A stretch of DNA of 64,000 bases from an uncultured Atopobiaceae bacterium (GCA_944320975.1 CALUJM010000005.1:1-64000), one strand, 5' to 3'; counted from the first letter of the stretch, positions 11,005 to 20,957 are shown. Program-made: numbers and translations. Notes: generated by a model from the letters alone, not told the origin.

Positions 11005-11954
11005 CGGGGGAGGGGCCCCGGCCCACGCCCGAGGCGCGCGAGAGGGCCCGCGAGCTCGACGTCGTCGCCGGCGCGGCCGTCGCCTTCTGCGATCACCTCG
11101 CCGCCGTGAGGAACCTCTCGCCCAACACGGTCCGCGCCTACCGCGCCGACCTCGAGGCGTACCTCTCCTGGGCGCGCCGCGAGGGGGTGCGGCCGCTCGA
11201 GGTCTCACACCGCGAGCTGCGCGGCTACCTCGCCGAGCTCGCACGGGCGGGCTACTCCCCGCGGACCGTCAACCGGCACCTCTCCGCACTGAGGGGCCTC
11301 TACCGCTGGATGAGCCGCGCGGGGCTCTGCGACGGCGGCGCCGCGGCCGCGCTCGCGAGCCCCAAGACGTCGCGCTCACTGCCGCGGACGATGAGCGATG
11401 CCGACGCGGCTCGGCTCCTGGAGACCTGCGACCCCTCGGACGCGGTGGGCCTCAGGGACCGCGCCCTTCTCGAGCTCCTGTACGCCACCGGCGCGCGCAT
11501 CTCCGAGATGGCGGGGCTTCGCGTGGCCGACCTCGACCTGGCGGGCGCCCAGGCTCGCCTGTTCGGCAAGGGCTCGAAGGAGCGGATCGTCCCGGTGTAC
11601 GACTCCGCTCTCGAATGGGCCGGTCGCTACCTGCGCGAGGGCAGGCCCGAGCTCGCCGCGCGATCCCGCGAGCCGCGCGACGAGCTGTTCCTCTCGACGA
11701 GGGGAAACGCCATGTCGGCCGACGCCCTGCGCACGGTATTCGAGCGGCGCGTCGCGCTCGCCGGGCTGGACCCGGCGCTCACACCGCATGCCATGAGGCA
11801 CACCTACGCGACCGAGCTCCTCGGCGGGGGAGCGGACCTCAGGAGCGTGCAGGAGCTCCTCGGGCACGAGAGCCTCTCGACGACGCAGGTGTACACGCAC
11901 CTGTCCGTGGAGCGACTGCGTGAGGCCGCCGCACGGGCCCACCCGCGAGCCTGA
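11001..11954 (+). CDS. xerC: XerC/XerD-type tyrosine recombinase
   Basis: Site-specific recombinase for chromosome dimer resolution. 317 residues from GTG 11001. The N-terminal SAM-like DNA-binding domain (FCDHLAAVRNLSPNTVRAY) is followed by a catalytic domain with the first Arg in ATGARISEMAGLR, the H-x-x-R box in HAMRHTYATELL, the downstream His in LLGHESLSTTQVYTHLS and the Tyr nucleophile in the same segment. Its position after trmFO and lack of phage genes argue for a housekeeping Xer rather than a phage integrase. XerC versus XerD cannot be decided by eye. Confidence 0.9.
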   Translation: MTGEGPRPTPEARERARELDVVAGAAVAFCDHLAAVRNLSPNTVRAYRADLEAYLSWARREGVRPLEVSHRELRGYLAELARAGYSPRTVNRHLSALRGLYRWMSRAGLCDGGAAAALASPKTSRSLPRTMSDADAARLLETCDPSDAVGLRDRALLELLYATGARISEMAGLRVADLDLAGAQARLFGKGSKERIVPVYDSALEWAGRYLREGRPELAARSREPRDELFLSTRGNAMSADALRTVFERRVALAGLDPALTPHAMRHTYATELLGGGADLRSVQELLGHESLSTTQVYTHLSVERLREAAARAHPRA

Positions 11955-11987
11955 CGGCCCCGCGCCCTTCTCGGCCACGCCCCCCAT

Positions 11988-12150
11988 GCGACCCAAAAGA
12001 CGATTTGGGTCCTGGGCCGCGGGCACTTCTCGGCCCGAAGGGGGCCTTCGGCCCGGGGGATAAGCCACGAGTTTAAAGCCTTTATCGACGAGGACCGTCG
12101 TGGAGTAAGGCGTCCGTGTCGGCGGATCCAAATCCGGATTTGGGTCCGCC
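11988..12150. repeat. Family-A structured intergenic element (inverted orientation)
   Basis: End palindromes at 11988-12012 (ACCCAAA..TTTGGGT) and 12121-12150 (GGATCCAAATCCGGATTTGG), separated by 108 bp. Read on the minus strand, the core has GTCCTCGTCGATAAAGG, GTGGCTTATC and GGCCGAGAAGTGCCCGC in the same order as the other family-A copies. A CTTCTCG motif and a local hairpin (CCCGAAGGGGGCCTTCGG) lie in the core. Fills most of the xerC-rpsB gap. Confidence 0.8.
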
Positions 12151-12210
12151 GCAGAGCCGCAATCTGCGCCGGTCGCCGGGCAAAGCCCTGTGGTCGGGTC
12201 GTGAATTCCC

Positions 12211-12239
12211 TCGACAAGCAGGTCAGAAGCCGCTATACT
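12211..12239 (+). promoter_or_regulatory. Promoter of rpsB-tsf
   Basis: TCGACA at 12211-12216, a 17-bp spacer, TATACT at 12234-12239. Transcripts would have a leader of about 150 nt before rpsB, long enough for an S2-type autoregulatory structure, though no specific fold was verified. Confidence 0.7.
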
Positions 12240-12397
12240 GCCATCCGTTGTGCACACGCACGGCATGTCGCGTAACCGCGCGGCACCATCACGCACGCGT
12301 GACGACCCGCTCGCCGTGGTGCCCGGGGCAGCTAGCCAGGCCTCGGGTGGCGATCAGGGGATGACCTCACGCGGAGGACCAACCACAGGAGGTTACC

Positions 12398-13171
12398 ATG
12401 GCTAAGATCACTATCCAGACCCTGCTCGACTCCGGCTGCCACTACGGCCACCAGACCCGTCGCTGGAACCCGAAGATGAAGTCCTACATCTTCGGCGAGC
12501 GCAACGGCATCTACATCCTCGACCTCAAGCAGACCATGCTCGGCGCCGACAAGGCCTACACCTTCCTCAAGGAGACCGCTGCCAAGGGCGGCACCGTCCT
12601 GTTCGTCGGCACCAAGAAGCAGGCCCAGGAGCCCATCGCGGCCCAGGCCGAGCGCTGCGGCATGCCCTACATCAACCAGCGCTGGCTCGGCGGCATGCTC
12701 ACCAACTTCGTGACCATCCGCTCCCGCATCGCCCGCATGGAGGAGCTCGAGGCCATGGTCGAGGACGGCCGCATGGCGCTGCTGCCCAAGAAGGAGCAGG
12801 CGGTCCTCTCCAAGGAGCTCGGCAAGCTGCAGGCCAACCTCGGCGGCGCCCGCACCATGACCGCGCTTCCGCAGGCCATCTTCGTCGTCGACTCCAAGCG
12901 CGAGGAGATCGCCATCCGCGAGGCCAACCGTCTCCACATCCCCGTCGTGAGCCTGCTCGACACCAACTCCGACCCGGACGTCATCGACTACGGCATCCCC
13001 GCCAACGACGACGCCATCCGCTCCGTCTCCCTCATGTGTGAGCTCGCGGCCGACGCCGTCCTCGCCGGCTCCGGCAAGGAGCAGATCACGGCCGAGGAGA
13101 TGGCCGCCGGCACCACCGAGCCCGTCGTCGATGCCGCCCCGGCCGAGGCCGAGGCCCCCGCTGCCGAGTAA
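12398..13171 (+). CDS. rpsB: Ribosomal protein uS2
   Basis: 257-residue 30S subunit protein. Family motifs are present: [15 protein letters not shown] near the start, [10 protein letters not shown], and [16 protein letters not shown] in the middle. The last 30 residues are an Ala/Glu-rich extension often seen in high-GC Gram-positives. Ribosome-binding site AGGAGG precedes the ATG at 12398. Followed 29 bp later by tsf, the usual rpsB-tsf operon. Confidence 0.98.
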   Translation: MAKITIQTLLDSGCHYGHQTRRWNPKMKSYIFGERNGIYILDLKQTMLGADKAYTFLKETAAKGGTVLFVGTKKQAQEPIAAQAERCGMPYINQRWLGGMLTNFVTIRSRIARMEELEAMVEDGRMALLPKKEQAVLSKELGKLQANLGGARTMTALPQAIFVVDSKREEIAIREANRLHIPVVSLLDTNSDPDVIDYGIPANDDAIRSVSLMCELAADAVLAGSGKEQITAEEMAAGTTEPVVDAAPAEAEAPAAE

Positions 13172-13200
13172 CTTCACCCACTAAGAAGAGGAGAACCACC

Positions 13201-14070
13201 ATGGCTCAGGTTACCGCCGCCCTCGTCAAGCAGCTCCGCGAGATGACCGACTCCCCGATGATGGAGTGCAAGAAGGCCCTCGTCGAGGCCGATGGCGACA
13301 TCGACAAGGCCGTCGACATCCTCCGCACCATGGGCGTCGCCAAGGCCGTCAAGCGCGCCGGCCGCGACACCAACGAGGGCACCATCGCCACCTACGTGTC
13401 CGAGGACTCCAAGCTCGGCGCCATCCTCGAGCTCACCTGCGAGACCGACTTCGTGGGCACCAACCCCAAGTTCACCGGCTTCGCGCTCGAGCTCGCCAAG
13501 ATCGTCGCCGAGAACGACCCCGCCGACGTCGACGCCCTCAAGGCCTGCGCCATGGGCGAGTCCACCGTCGAGGCCGAGCTCACCGAGATGATCCACGTCA
13601 TCGGCGAGAACATGAAGATCGCCCGCTTCCAGCGCGTCACCGCCGAGGACGGCGCCCTGGGCAGCTACGTGCACCTGGGCGGCAAGCTCGCCGACATCGT
13701 GACCTTCAAGCTCGGCAAGGCCGAGACCGCCGCCGCCGACGAGTTCAAGACCTTCGCCCACGACGTGGCCATGCAGGTCGCCGCCGCCGCGCCCGTCGCC
13801 GCCCGCCGCGACGACGTCCCCGCCGACGTGATCGAGCACGAGCTCGCCATCTACAAGGCCCAGGCCGCCGAGTCCGGCAAGCCGGAGGCCATCCAGGAGA
13901 AGATGGCCCAGGGCCGCCTCGAGAAGTACTTCAAGGAGAGCGTCCTCACCGAGCAGGAGTTCGTCAAGGACAGCTCCCTCACCATCGGCCAGCTCGCCAA
14001 GAACGTGGGCAAGTCCCTCGGCGACGACGTCGAGGTCATGAGCTTCATCCGCTACACCTTCGGCGAGTAG
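13201..14070 (+). CDS. tsf: Elongation factor Ts
   Basis: Nucleotide exchange factor for EF-Tu. 289 residues. N-terminal UBA-like domain with [19 protein letters not shown], then the two core subdomains ([18 protein letters not shown]). C-terminal part [17 protein letters not shown] to FIRYTFGE matches the family. AAGAGGAG precedes the ATG. Terminator immediately downstream. Confidence 0.98.
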   Translation: MAQVTAALVKQLREMTDSPMMECKKALVEADGDIDKAVDILRTMGVAKAVKRAGRDTNEGTIATYVSEDSKLGAILELTCETDFVGTNPKFTGFALELAKIVAENDPADVDALKACAMGESTVEAELTEMIHVIGENMKIARFQRVTAEDGALGSYVHLGGKLADIVTFKLGKAETAAADEFKTFAHDVAMQVAAAAPVAARRDDVPADVIEHELAIYKAQAAESGKPEAIQEKMAQGRLEKYFKESVLTEQEFVKDSSLTIGQLAKNVGKSLGDDVEVMSFIRYTFGE

Positions 14071-14091
14071 CGCCTCGCTCATCGAGCGCCC

Positions 14092-14120
14092 GGGGGCCGG
14101 CTTCGCGCCGGCCCCCTTTT
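14092..14120 (+). terminator. Rho-independent terminator of rpsB-tsf
   Basis: Stem GGGGGCCGG / CCGGCCCCC with a short loop, followed by TTTT. Confidence 0.9.
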
Positions 14121-14287
14121 CTATGCCGGGTGATGAGCCGTCCCATGCCGGCCCGTGCGCCGCGCTCGTGTGGGAAGCTCGAGCGCTCGGGCGCGTCAAG
14201 GGGGCAGCCCGCTGCGGCTCTGGTAGAATCTCGTGTCGAGCACATCGGGCGCCCGCGCGCCCGCCCTACCAAGGAGCGGAGGTCGGC

Positions 14288-15016
14288 TTGTCTGACACAA
14301 ACATCAAGTACCAGCGCGTTCTTCTCAAGCTCTCGGGAGAGGCCCTGATGGGGGAGCGCTCCTACGGCATCGACCCGGCGGTGCCCCAGCGCCTCGCCGA
14401 GGAGATCCGCCCGGTCTGGGAGGCCGGCGTGCAGGTCGCCATCGTCGTGGGCGGCGGCAACATCTTCCGCGGGCTCGCCGGCGCCGCCGCGGGCATGGAC
14501 CGCGCGCAGGGCGACAACATGGGCATGCTCGCCACGGTCATCAACTCGCTCTCGCTCCAGGACTGCTTCGAGCACAACGGCATGGACTGCCGCGTCATGA
14601 GCGCCATCGAGATGCGCCAGATCGCTGAGCCCTACATCCGCCGCCGTGCCATCCGCCACCTCGAGAAGGGCCGCATCACCATCTACGCCGCCGGCACCGG
14701 CAACCCCTACTTCACCACCGACACCGCCGCCGCCCTGCGCGCCTGCGAGATCAACGCCGAGGTGCTCATGAAGGCCACCAACGTGGACGGCATCTACGAC
14801 GCTGACCCGCGCACCAACCCCGACGCCAGGCGCTTCGAGACCATCAGCTACCGCGAGGTCCTCAACCGCGACCTCAAGGTCATGGACGCCACCGCCACCG
14901 CGCTGTGCCACGACAACAAGATGCCGATCATGGTCTTTGACATCAAGCAGCCGGGCGTCTTCATGAGGGCCGTCCGCGGGGAGCACGTAGGAACCACCGT
15001 CGTCGAGGAGGACTAG
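14288..15016 (+). CDS. pyrH: Uridylate kinase
   Basis: Phosphorylates UMP to UDP; hexameric, bacterial-type amino acid kinase fold. The start is placed at TTG 14288 because AAGGAGCGGAGG lies just upstream and the protein then begins in register with the family ([15 protein letters not shown]). Other motifs: [28 protein letters not shown] and [13 protein letters not shown]. It encodes 242 residues, complete. A TAGAAT at 14223-14228 is a plausible -10. First gene of a seven-gene overlapping operon reaching ispG. Confidence 0.95.
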   Translation: MSDTNIKYQRVLLKLSGEALMGERSYGIDPAVPQRLAEEIRPVWEAGVQVAIVVGGGNIFRGLAGAAAGMDRAQGDNMGMLATVINSLSLQDCFEHNGMDCRVMSAIEMRQIAEPYIRRRAIRHLEKGRITIYAAGTGNPYFTTDTAAALRACEINAEVLMKATNVDGIYDADPRTNPDARRFETISYREVLNRDLKVMDATATALCHDNKMPIMVFDIKQPGVFMRAVRGEHVGTTVVEED

Positions 15017-15018
15017 AC

Positions 15019-15564
15019 ATGAGCCAGTACACCGACCGCGCCGAGAAGAACATGAGCAAGTGCCTCGACACCCTCAAGGCAAACTTCGCCCGCGTCCGCA
15101 CCGGCCGCGCCAACGCGCAGATCCTCGCGCCCATCATGGTCGACTACTACGGCCAGCCCACCCCCATCACGCAGCTCGCCGGCATCAAGGTGCCCGAGGC
15201 ATCCATGCTCGTGGTCGAGCCGTGGGACAAGAGCGCCCTGCGCGCCATCGAGAAGGCCATCGAGGGCTCCGACCTCGGCATCACCCCGTCCAACGACGGC
15301 GTCTCGATCCGCCTGCCGTTCCCCAAGCCCACCGAGGAGCGCCGCAAGGAGCTCGTCAAGGAGTGCAAGGAGCTCGCCGAGGAGGCGCGCGTCTCCGTGC
15401 GCAACGTCCGCCGCGACGTCAACGGCAAGATCGAGCGCGACGAGGAGCTCTCCGACGACGAGCAGTCCCGTGAGAAGAAGGCCGTCCAGAAGGTCACCGA
15501 CTCCTACGTCGCCAAGATCGACGAGCTGCTCAAGGTCAAGAGCTCCGAGGTGATGGAGATCTAG
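15019..15564 (+). CDS. frr: Ribosome recycling factor
   Basis: Splits post-termination ribosomes together with EF-G. 181 residues. Characteristic segments: FARVRTGRANAQIL, YYGQPTPITQLAGI, PWDKSALRAIEKAI and NDGVSIRLPFPKPTEERR. Starts 2 bp after pyrH, the conserved pyrH-frr-uppS order. Confidence 0.98.
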   Translation: MSQYTDRAEKNMSKCLDTLKANFARVRTGRANAQILAPIMVDYYGQPTPITQLAGIKVPEASMLVVEPWDKSALRAIEKAIEGSDLGITPSNDGVSIRLPFPKPTEERRKELVKECKELAEEARVSVRNVRRDVNGKIERDEELSDDEQSREKKAVQKVTDSYVAKIDELLKVKSSEVMEI

Positions 15565-16349
15565 TGCGCCTCGACATCGACAAGCTGAGGGCGTACTACG
15601 CAGACGCCCCTGACGACCTGTCCCTCTCGGACATCGACCTCGACCGCATCCCCGCGCACGTCTCCATCATCATGGACGGCAACGGCCGCTGGGCCACGGC
15701 CCGGGGGCTCGACCGCTCCCGCGGCCACGTCGCGGGCGTCGACGCGTTGCGCGAGGCCGTGACCACGAGCGTCCGCCTGGGGCTCGACGCGCTCTCCGTC
15801 TACGCGTTCTCGACGGAGAACTGGCGCCGACCCAAGCGCGAGGTCGACCTGCTCATGCACCTCTTCGCCACGACCCTGGTGAAGGAGCTCCCGCTCTTCC
15901 ACCAGGAGAACGTCCGCCTGCGCTTCCTCGGCGACCTCACGGCGCTGCCCGAGAAGACCCGCACGGTCTTCCAGCGCGGCCTCGACGAGACGGCCGACCA
16001 CACCGGCATGACGTTCGCTCTCGCCGTCAACTACGGCTCGCGCGCAGAGCTCGCGCGCGCCGCCCGCGAGCTCGCCGCCGACGTCGCCGCCGGCAAGATC
16101 GCTCCCGAAGACGTGGACGAGGAGGCCGTCGCCGCGCACCTCTACACCGCCGGCCTCCCGGACCCGGACCTGCTGATCAGGACCTCCGGCGAGATGCGCC
16201 TCTCCAACTACCTCCTCTGGCAGCTCGCCTACACCGAGTTCTACGTCACCCCGACGCTCTGGCCCGACTTCGGCCGCTGGGACTTCCTGCGCGCCGTGGC
16301 CGCCTTCCAGGGCCGCTCGAGGCGCTACGGGGGAGTGGTCTCGTCATGA
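15564..16349 (+). CDS. uppS: Isoprenyl (undecaprenyl) diphosphate synthase
   Basis: Cis-prenyltransferase making the C55 lipid carrier for cell wall synthesis. 261 residues from GTG 15564, which overlaps the frr stop. Catalytic Asp in IIMDGNGRWATARG, then SVYAFSTENWRRP and the C-terminal DLLIRTSGEMRLSNYLLWQ and TLWPDF. An N-terminal extension of about 30 residues precedes the catalytic motif. Works downstream of dxr and ispG in the same operon. Confidence 0.96.
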   Translation: MRLDIDKLRAYYADAPDDLSLSDIDLDRIPAHVSIIMDGNGRWATARGLDRSRGHVAGVDALREAVTTSVRLGLDALSVYAFSTENWRRPKREVDLLMHLFATTLVKELPLFHQENVRLRFLGDLTALPEKTRTVFQRGLDETADHTGMTFALAVNYGSRAELARAARELAADVAAGKIAPEDVDEEAVAAHLYTAGLPDPDLLIRTSGEMRLSNYLLWQLAYTEFYVTPTLWPDFGRWDFLRAVAAFQGRSRRYGGVVSS

Positions 16350-17299
16350 GCGGGACGAAGGCGAGAGAGCCCGAGAAGGACGCGCGGGCCGCTGGCCTCG
16401 ACCGGCAGATCAAGCTGCTCGAGGACCGGCGCGCCTCCAAGGAGGAGGCGCGCGCGGCCGGCAACCTCAAGGGACAGAAGGCGCGAAGCTCCGCCGAGCG
16501 CCTGCTCACGCGCACGACCTCCGGCGCCATCTACGCCCTCGCGACCCTCGCGTGCCTGTTCATAGGCCCGCTCACCACCACCGTTCTCGTTGCCGCCGAG
16601 GCGTGGCTGTGCTGCTCGGAATTCTTCCGCATCAGCCGCATGGGCGGCCGCATGCCCAACGAGGCCGTCGGCCTCGCCGCGGCGCTGCTCTTCCCGCTGG
16701 CCGCCTACGCCAACGGTCTTCTCGCCCTGACGCTCGTGATCTTCGTGCTGCTGATGGCGTGCGCCGTGTGGTACGTGCTCACGCCGCGCGCCAACATCGC
16801 CGACGTAGCCGTCACGGCCTTCGGCCCCATCTACACCTCGCTCGCGTTCTCGAGCATCGTGCTCATCCGGATGGGCGACGACGGGCTGCCCGGCGCCCTT
16901 CTCGCCCTCGCCGTGATGCTCTCCATCTGGGGCAACGACGCCATGGCCTACTTCGTGGGCTCGGCCATCGGGCGCCATAAGCTCGCGCCGCGCATCTCTC
17001 CGAGCAAGAGCGTCGAGGGATTTGTCGGGGGAATCGTCGGTTCGGTCTTGGTGTGGGTCGTCGTCGCGCTCTTCCTGGTCAAGGACCTCACCGTCCCGCT
17101 CGCCGCGCTCTGCGGCCTCGTCGTGGGCGTCGCGGGCGTTTTCGGCGACCTCTTCGAGTCGCGCATCAAGCGCGGTGCCGGCGTCAAGGACTCCGGCAAC
17201 CTCATCCCCGGGCACGGCGGCCTGCTCGACCGCAGCGACTCCATGCTCTTCGGCGGCATGGCCGCGTTCTTCCTGCTTCGCTTTGGAGGCATCCTGTGA
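16346..17299 (+). CDS. cdsA: Phosphatidate cytidylyltransferase
   Basis: Makes CDP-diacylglycerol for phospholipid synthesis. 317 residues, integral membrane, about eight hydrophobic segments after a charged N-terminus of about 55 residues that is longer than in E. coli. The CDS signature near the C-terminus is clear: RISPSKSVEGFVGG, then GDLFESRIKRGAGVKDSG and PGHGGLLDRSDS. Overlaps uppS by ATGA and dxr by GTGA. Confidence 0.95.
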   Translation: MSGTKAREPEKDARAAGLDRQIKLLEDRRASKEEARAAGNLKGQKARSSAERLLTRTTSGAIYALATLACLFIGPLTTTVLVAAEAWLCCSEFFRISRMGGRMPNEAVGLAAALLFPLAAYANGLLALTLVIFVLLMACAVWYVLTPRANIADVAVTAFGPIYTSLAFSSIVLIRMGDDGLPGALLALAVMLSIWGNDAMAYFVGSAIGRHKLAPRISPSKSVEGFVGGIVGSVLVWVVVALFLVKDLTVPLAALCGLVVGVAGVFGDLFESRIKRGAGVKDSGNLIPGHGGLLDRSDSMLFGGMAAFFLLRFGGIL

Positions 17300-18483
17300 C
17301 GAAAGACCAGACCCGCGCCGCCGGCGAGCCCCTGCGCGTCGCCGTGCTCGGCTGCTCGGGCTCCATAGGCACCCAGACGCTCGACGTCTGCCGGCGCCAT
17401 GCCGACCGGCTCCGCGTCGTCGCCCTCTCCGTCAACTCCTCGACCGACCTCCTCGTGCGCGCCGCGAGGGAGTTCGGCGTCGCCCGCGTCGCGGTCGCCG
17501 ACGCCTCGCGGGCGGGCGACCCCGTCCTCTCCGAGCTGCCGGACGGCTGCGAGCCCTCCTTCGGCCCCGAGGCGGTCACCGAGCTCGCATCCCTGCCCGA
17601 CGTCGACGTCGTCGTGAACGCCCTCGTGGGCTTCGCCGGCATCCACGCCGGCCACGCCGCCCTTCTCGCCGGGAAGTCGCTCGCATACGCCAACAAGGAG
17701 TCCATCGTCTGCGGCGGCGACCTCCTGATGCCGCTCGCCCGCCCCGGCAGGCTCCTTCCCGTGGACTCCGAGCACAGCGCGATCTTCCAGTGCCTGGTGG
17801 GGGAGCGTCCCGAAGACGTCTCCCGGATCTGGCTCACCTGCTCGGGCGGGCCCTTCTACGGGCGCACCCGCGACGAGCTCGCAGGCGTCACCGCCGCGCA
17901 GGCCCTCGCGCACCCCACCTGGACGATGGGGGCCAAGATCACCATCGACTGCTCGACCCTCATGAACAAGGGGCTCGAGGTCATCGAGGCCCACCACCTC
18001 TTCTCCCAGCCCGTCGACGCCATCCGCGTCCTCGTGCACCGTCAGAGCAAGATCCACTCGATGGTCGAGTTCGTCGACGGCGTCGTAAAGGCCCAGCTCG
18101 GCAGCTCCGACATGCGCGCACCGATCCAGTACGCGCTCAGCTACCCCGAGCGCTGGGACGCCACGGCGCGCCGCGTCGACTGGTGCGCGGAGGACCCCTT
18201 CACCTTCGGCGAGGCGGACGAGACGGCCTTCGGCTGCCTGGCGCTCGCGCGCGAGGCGGGCCGCGTCGGCGGGACCCTCCCGTGCGCCATGAACGCCGCC
18301 AACGAGGTCGCCAACGAGAGCTTCCGCAAGGGTTTGTGCGGATTTCTCGACATCGAGCGCGTCGTAGCGCGCGTCATGGAACTCGCCGAGGCCGAGCGGG
18401 TAGAGTCGATAGAGCAGCTCGACGAGGTCGACGCACGAGCCCGCGAGCTGGCCCGCACCGCACTCTCGGAGGTTCGCTTGTGA
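17296..18483 (+). CDS. dxr: 1-deoxy-D-xylulose 5-phosphate reductoisomerase
   Basis: Second step of the MEP isoprenoid pathway, NADPH-dependent. 395 residues from GTG 17296, which overlaps the cdsA stop. NADPH-binding LGCSGSIGTQTLDV at the N-terminus, NKESIVCGG, the metal-site VDSEHSAIFQC and the flexible-loop residues before GAKITIDCSTLMNKGLE and HRQSKIHSMVEF. With ispG and ispH in this window it shows the organism uses the MEP rather than the mevalonate route. Confidence 0.97.
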   Translation: MTKDQTRAAGEPLRVAVLGCSGSIGTQTLDVCRRHADRLRVVALSVNSSTDLLVRAAREFGVARVAVADASRAGDPVLSELPDGCEPSFGPEAVTELASLPDVDVVVNALVGFAGIHAGHAALLAGKSLAYANKESIVCGGDLLMPLARPGRLLPVDSEHSAIFQCLVGERPEDVSRIWLTCSGGPFYGRTRDELAGVTAAQALAHPTWTMGAKITIDCSTLMNKGLEVIEAHHLFSQPVDAIRVLVHRQSKIHSMVEFVDGVVKAQLGSSDMRAPIQYALSYPERWDATARRVDWCAEDPFTFGEADETAFGCLALAREAGRVGGTLPCAMNAANEVANESFRKGLCGFLDIERVVARVMELAEAERVESIEQLDEVDARARELARTALSEVRL

Positions 18484-19865
18484 GCGCTGTCATCGGCTTT
18501 CTCTCCGCCCTGTTCTGGGGCGTCCTCGTCCTCTCGGTCCTCGTCTTCGTCCACGAGGGCGGCCACTACCTGGCCGCGCGCGCCTCGCACGTCCGCGCGA
18601 CCGAGTTCTTCCTCGGCATGCCGTGCCGCCTCAAGCTCTCGAGGAAGAGCCGCTCGGTGGGCACGGAGTTCGGCGTCACGCCCATCCTGCTCGGCGGCTA
18701 CACGCGCATCTGCGGGATGGAGGGGCATGACGACGAGATGCTCGCGCCGGCTCTCGACCTCGTGATGAGCCGCGGCCGCATCCGCGCCGACGAGCTCGCC
18801 GGCGAGCTCGGCATCGAGGTCGACCGCGCCTACGACCTTCTCGCCACCCTGAGCGACTGGGCGGCGATCCGGCCCTACTACGACCGCGCGCTCGGCGAGA
18901 CGCCGGGACAGGCGGACTGGCCCGCGGCCTTCGAGACCCTCGCCCGCGACGCCAACAACCTCACCGAGTACGACCGCGGGCACGACTTCGCGCTTCCCGG
19001 CTCCACCGAGGCGGGCCAGCCGCACCCCACCGGCATGGACGCGGCGAGCTTCCTCGAGCAGGAGCGCTCGCACACCTACCTCGGCGTCGGCTTCCTGCGG
19101 CGCGTCTTCATGCTCCTGGCGGGCCCGCTGGTCAACGTCCTTCTCGCCTTCGTGATCGTGACCTGCGCCTTCATGGTCCAGGAGTACCGCTACGCCCCCA
19201 ACGTGAGCACGATCGGGGGCGTCGACGCCGGCACCCCCGCCGAGCAGGCGGGCTTCGAGGCCGGGGACACCATCACCTCCGTGGGCGGCGTCGAGGTCTC
19301 CACCTGGGAGGACCTCGTGGACGCCCTGGCGCCCTACCTCGAGAGCGGCACCGACGTCGAGCTCACCTACGAGCGGGGCGGCGTCGAGGGCACGGCCCTT
19401 CTCGACCTCCCCGACGGGGAGGCCCTCGAGCGCGCCGGCTTCCTCTCGAGCGTCGCGACCTACCGTCTCAGCCCCGCGCAGGCAGTCCAGGCGACGCTCG
19501 ACTACACCGGGCAGGTCGCCTCGTTCGTCGCCCGGCTCCTCCAGCCCAGCCACACGATGGAGGTGCTCGACCAGTCCAGCTCGGTCGTGGGCATCTCCGC
19601 CATGGCGGCCGAGGCCGCGTCGACCGGCCTGCGCACGCTGCTGGTGTTTGCCGCCGCCATCTCGATGTCGCTCGGCTTCATGAACCTAATCCCCGTGCCT
19701 CCCTTCGACGGCGGCAAGATCCTCATCGAGGTCATCCAGCTCGTGGCGCGCAGGCCGCTCTCCGTAAAGGTCCAGACCGCCCTGAGCTACGTGGGCATAG
19801 CGTTCATGCTCTTCGTCTTCGTCGTCGTGCTCAAAAACGACATCGTCCGCTTCGTGATTGGCTAG
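18480..19865 (+). CDS. rseP: RseP-like site-2 intramembrane metalloprotease with inserted domain
   Basis: Cleaves membrane substrates such as anti-sigma factors inside the membrane. 461 residues from GTG 18480, overlapping the dxr stop. The zinc motif HEGGHY is in the first transmembrane helix at about residue 25; a PDZ domain (GGVDAGTPAEQAGFEAGD) follows the second membrane segment; the LNLIPVPPFDGG-type motif is near the C-terminus. Odd: residues about 82-195 form an insertion between the first two membrane segments. Its first half (RIRADELAGELGIEVDRAYD) reads like a winged helix. The usual loop there is much shorter. Confidence 0.9.
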   Translation: MSAVIGFLSALFWGVLVLSVLVFVHEGGHYLAARASHVRATEFFLGMPCRLKLSRKSRSVGTEFGVTPILLGGYTRICGMEGHDDEMLAPALDLVMSRGRIRADELAGELGIEVDRAYDLLATLSDWAAIRPYYDRALGETPGQADWPAAFETLARDANNLTEYDRGHDFALPGSTEAGQPHPTGMDAASFLEQERSHTYLGVGFLRRVFMLLAGPLVNVLLAFVIVTCAFMVQEYRYAPNVSTIGGVDAGTPAEQAGFEAGDTITSVGGVEVSTWEDLVDALAPYLESGTDVELTYERGGVEGTALLDLPDGEALERAGFLSSVATYRLSPAQAVQATLDYTGQVASFVARLLQPSHTMEVLDQSSSVVGISAMAAEAASTGLRTLLVFAAAISMSLGFMNLIPVPPFDGGKILIEVIQLVARRPLSVKVQTALSYVGIAFMLFVFVVVLKNDIVRFVIG

Positions 19866-20957
19866 GTGATCTGCGTGGCCGAGAAGAACCGCGAGCCCCT
19901 CCCGCGCGAGCTCACGAGGCAGGTGCGCGTCGGCGACGTCGCCGTGGGCGGCGGCGCGCCCGTCTCGGTGCAGTCCATGTGCACGACGCCGACCTCCGAC
20001 GCCGACGCCACGCTCGCGCAGATCGCGCGGCTCGCCGCCGCCGGCTGCGAGATCATCCGCGTGGCCGTGCCCGACGCCGGCGCGCTCGACGGCTTTCAGC
20101 GCATCTGCGAGGAGTCGCCCCTGCCTGTGGTGGCCGACATCCACTTCGACCACCGGCTCGCCATCGAGGCCTGCCGCCGCGGGGCCGCGGCGCTGCGCGT
20201 CAACCCGGGCAACATCGGCAGCTGGGAGCGCGTCGACGCCGTGATCGACGAGGCGGGCGCCGCGGGCATCCCGATCCGCATCGGAGTGAACGCCGGCTCG
20301 CTCGACCCCGCCTACGCCGAGAGGGAGGACCTCACGCACGTGGAGAAGCTCGTCGGCTCCGCCACCTCCTTCGTCGAGCACTTCCGCGACCGGGGCTTTT
20401 CCGACATCGTGCTCTCCGCCAAGGCCCACGGCGTGCCCACGACCGTCGAGGTCAACCGCGCGCTCTCGCGGCAGCTGCCGGACGTGCCCATGCACATCGG
20501 CGTGACCGAGGCGGGCACGGCGCGCCAGGGCACGGTCAAGAACGCCGCCGCCATCGGCACCCTGCTCATGGAGGGGATCGGCGACACGATGCGCCTCTCG
20601 CTCACGGCCGACCCCGTCGAGGAGGTCGACGTTGCCTGGGACCTGCTCTCCGCCGTCGGACTGCGGCGCCTGCGCCCCGAGCTCGTGAGCTGCCCCACCT
20701 GCGGGCGCTGTCAGTGGGACCTCATGGGCGTCGCGTCCGAGGTCGAGCGGCGCCTCGCGGGCGTACGGGCGCCCATCACCGTGGCCGTCATGGGCTGCGT
20801 CGTGAACGGCCCCGGTGAGGCCAAGGGCGCCGACATCGGCCTTGCGGGCGGCCGCGGGAAGGCCGTCCTCTTCGCGGCCGGCGAGAAGATCCGCACCGTC
20901 GACGAGGCAGACGCCGTCGACGAGCTCTTCGCCGAGATCGAGCGCCGCTTCTCGTAG
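19866..20957 (+). CDS. ispG: 4-hydroxy-3-methylbut-2-enyl diphosphate synthase
   Basis: Penultimate MEP-pathway enzyme, a 4Fe-4S protein. 363 residues if GTG 19866 is used (directly after the rseP stop); GTG 19875 is an alternative. TIM-barrel part with VQSMCTTPTSDADATLAQI and RVNPGNIG; the iron-sulfur part has the Cys pair in LVSCPTCGRCQ and the third Cys in VMGCVVNGPGEAKGADIG. Complete. Last gene of the pyrH operon. Confidence 0.96.
   Translation: MICVAEKNREPLPRELTRQVRVGDVAVGGGAPVSVQSMCTTPTSDADATLAQIARLAAAGCEIIRVAVPDAGALDGFQRICEESPLPVVADIHFDHRLAIEACRRGAAALRVNPGNIGSWERVDAVIDEAGAAGIPIRIGVNAGSLDPAYAEREDLTHVEKLVGSATSFVEHFRDRGFSDIVLSAKAHGVPTTVEVNRALSRQLPDVPMHIGVTEAGTARQGTVKNAAAIGTLLMEGIGDTMRLSLTADPVEEVDVAWDLLSAVGLRRLRPELVSCPTCGRCQWDLMGVASEVERRLAGVRAPITVAVMGCVVNGPGEAKGADIGLAGGRGKAVLFAAGEKIRTVDEADAVDELFAEIERRFS

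Noticed and set aside
11001..11954. Phage or island integrase
   Set aside because: Sits in a housekeeping gene order after trmFO, with no att repeats or phage genes; Xer is the simpler call.
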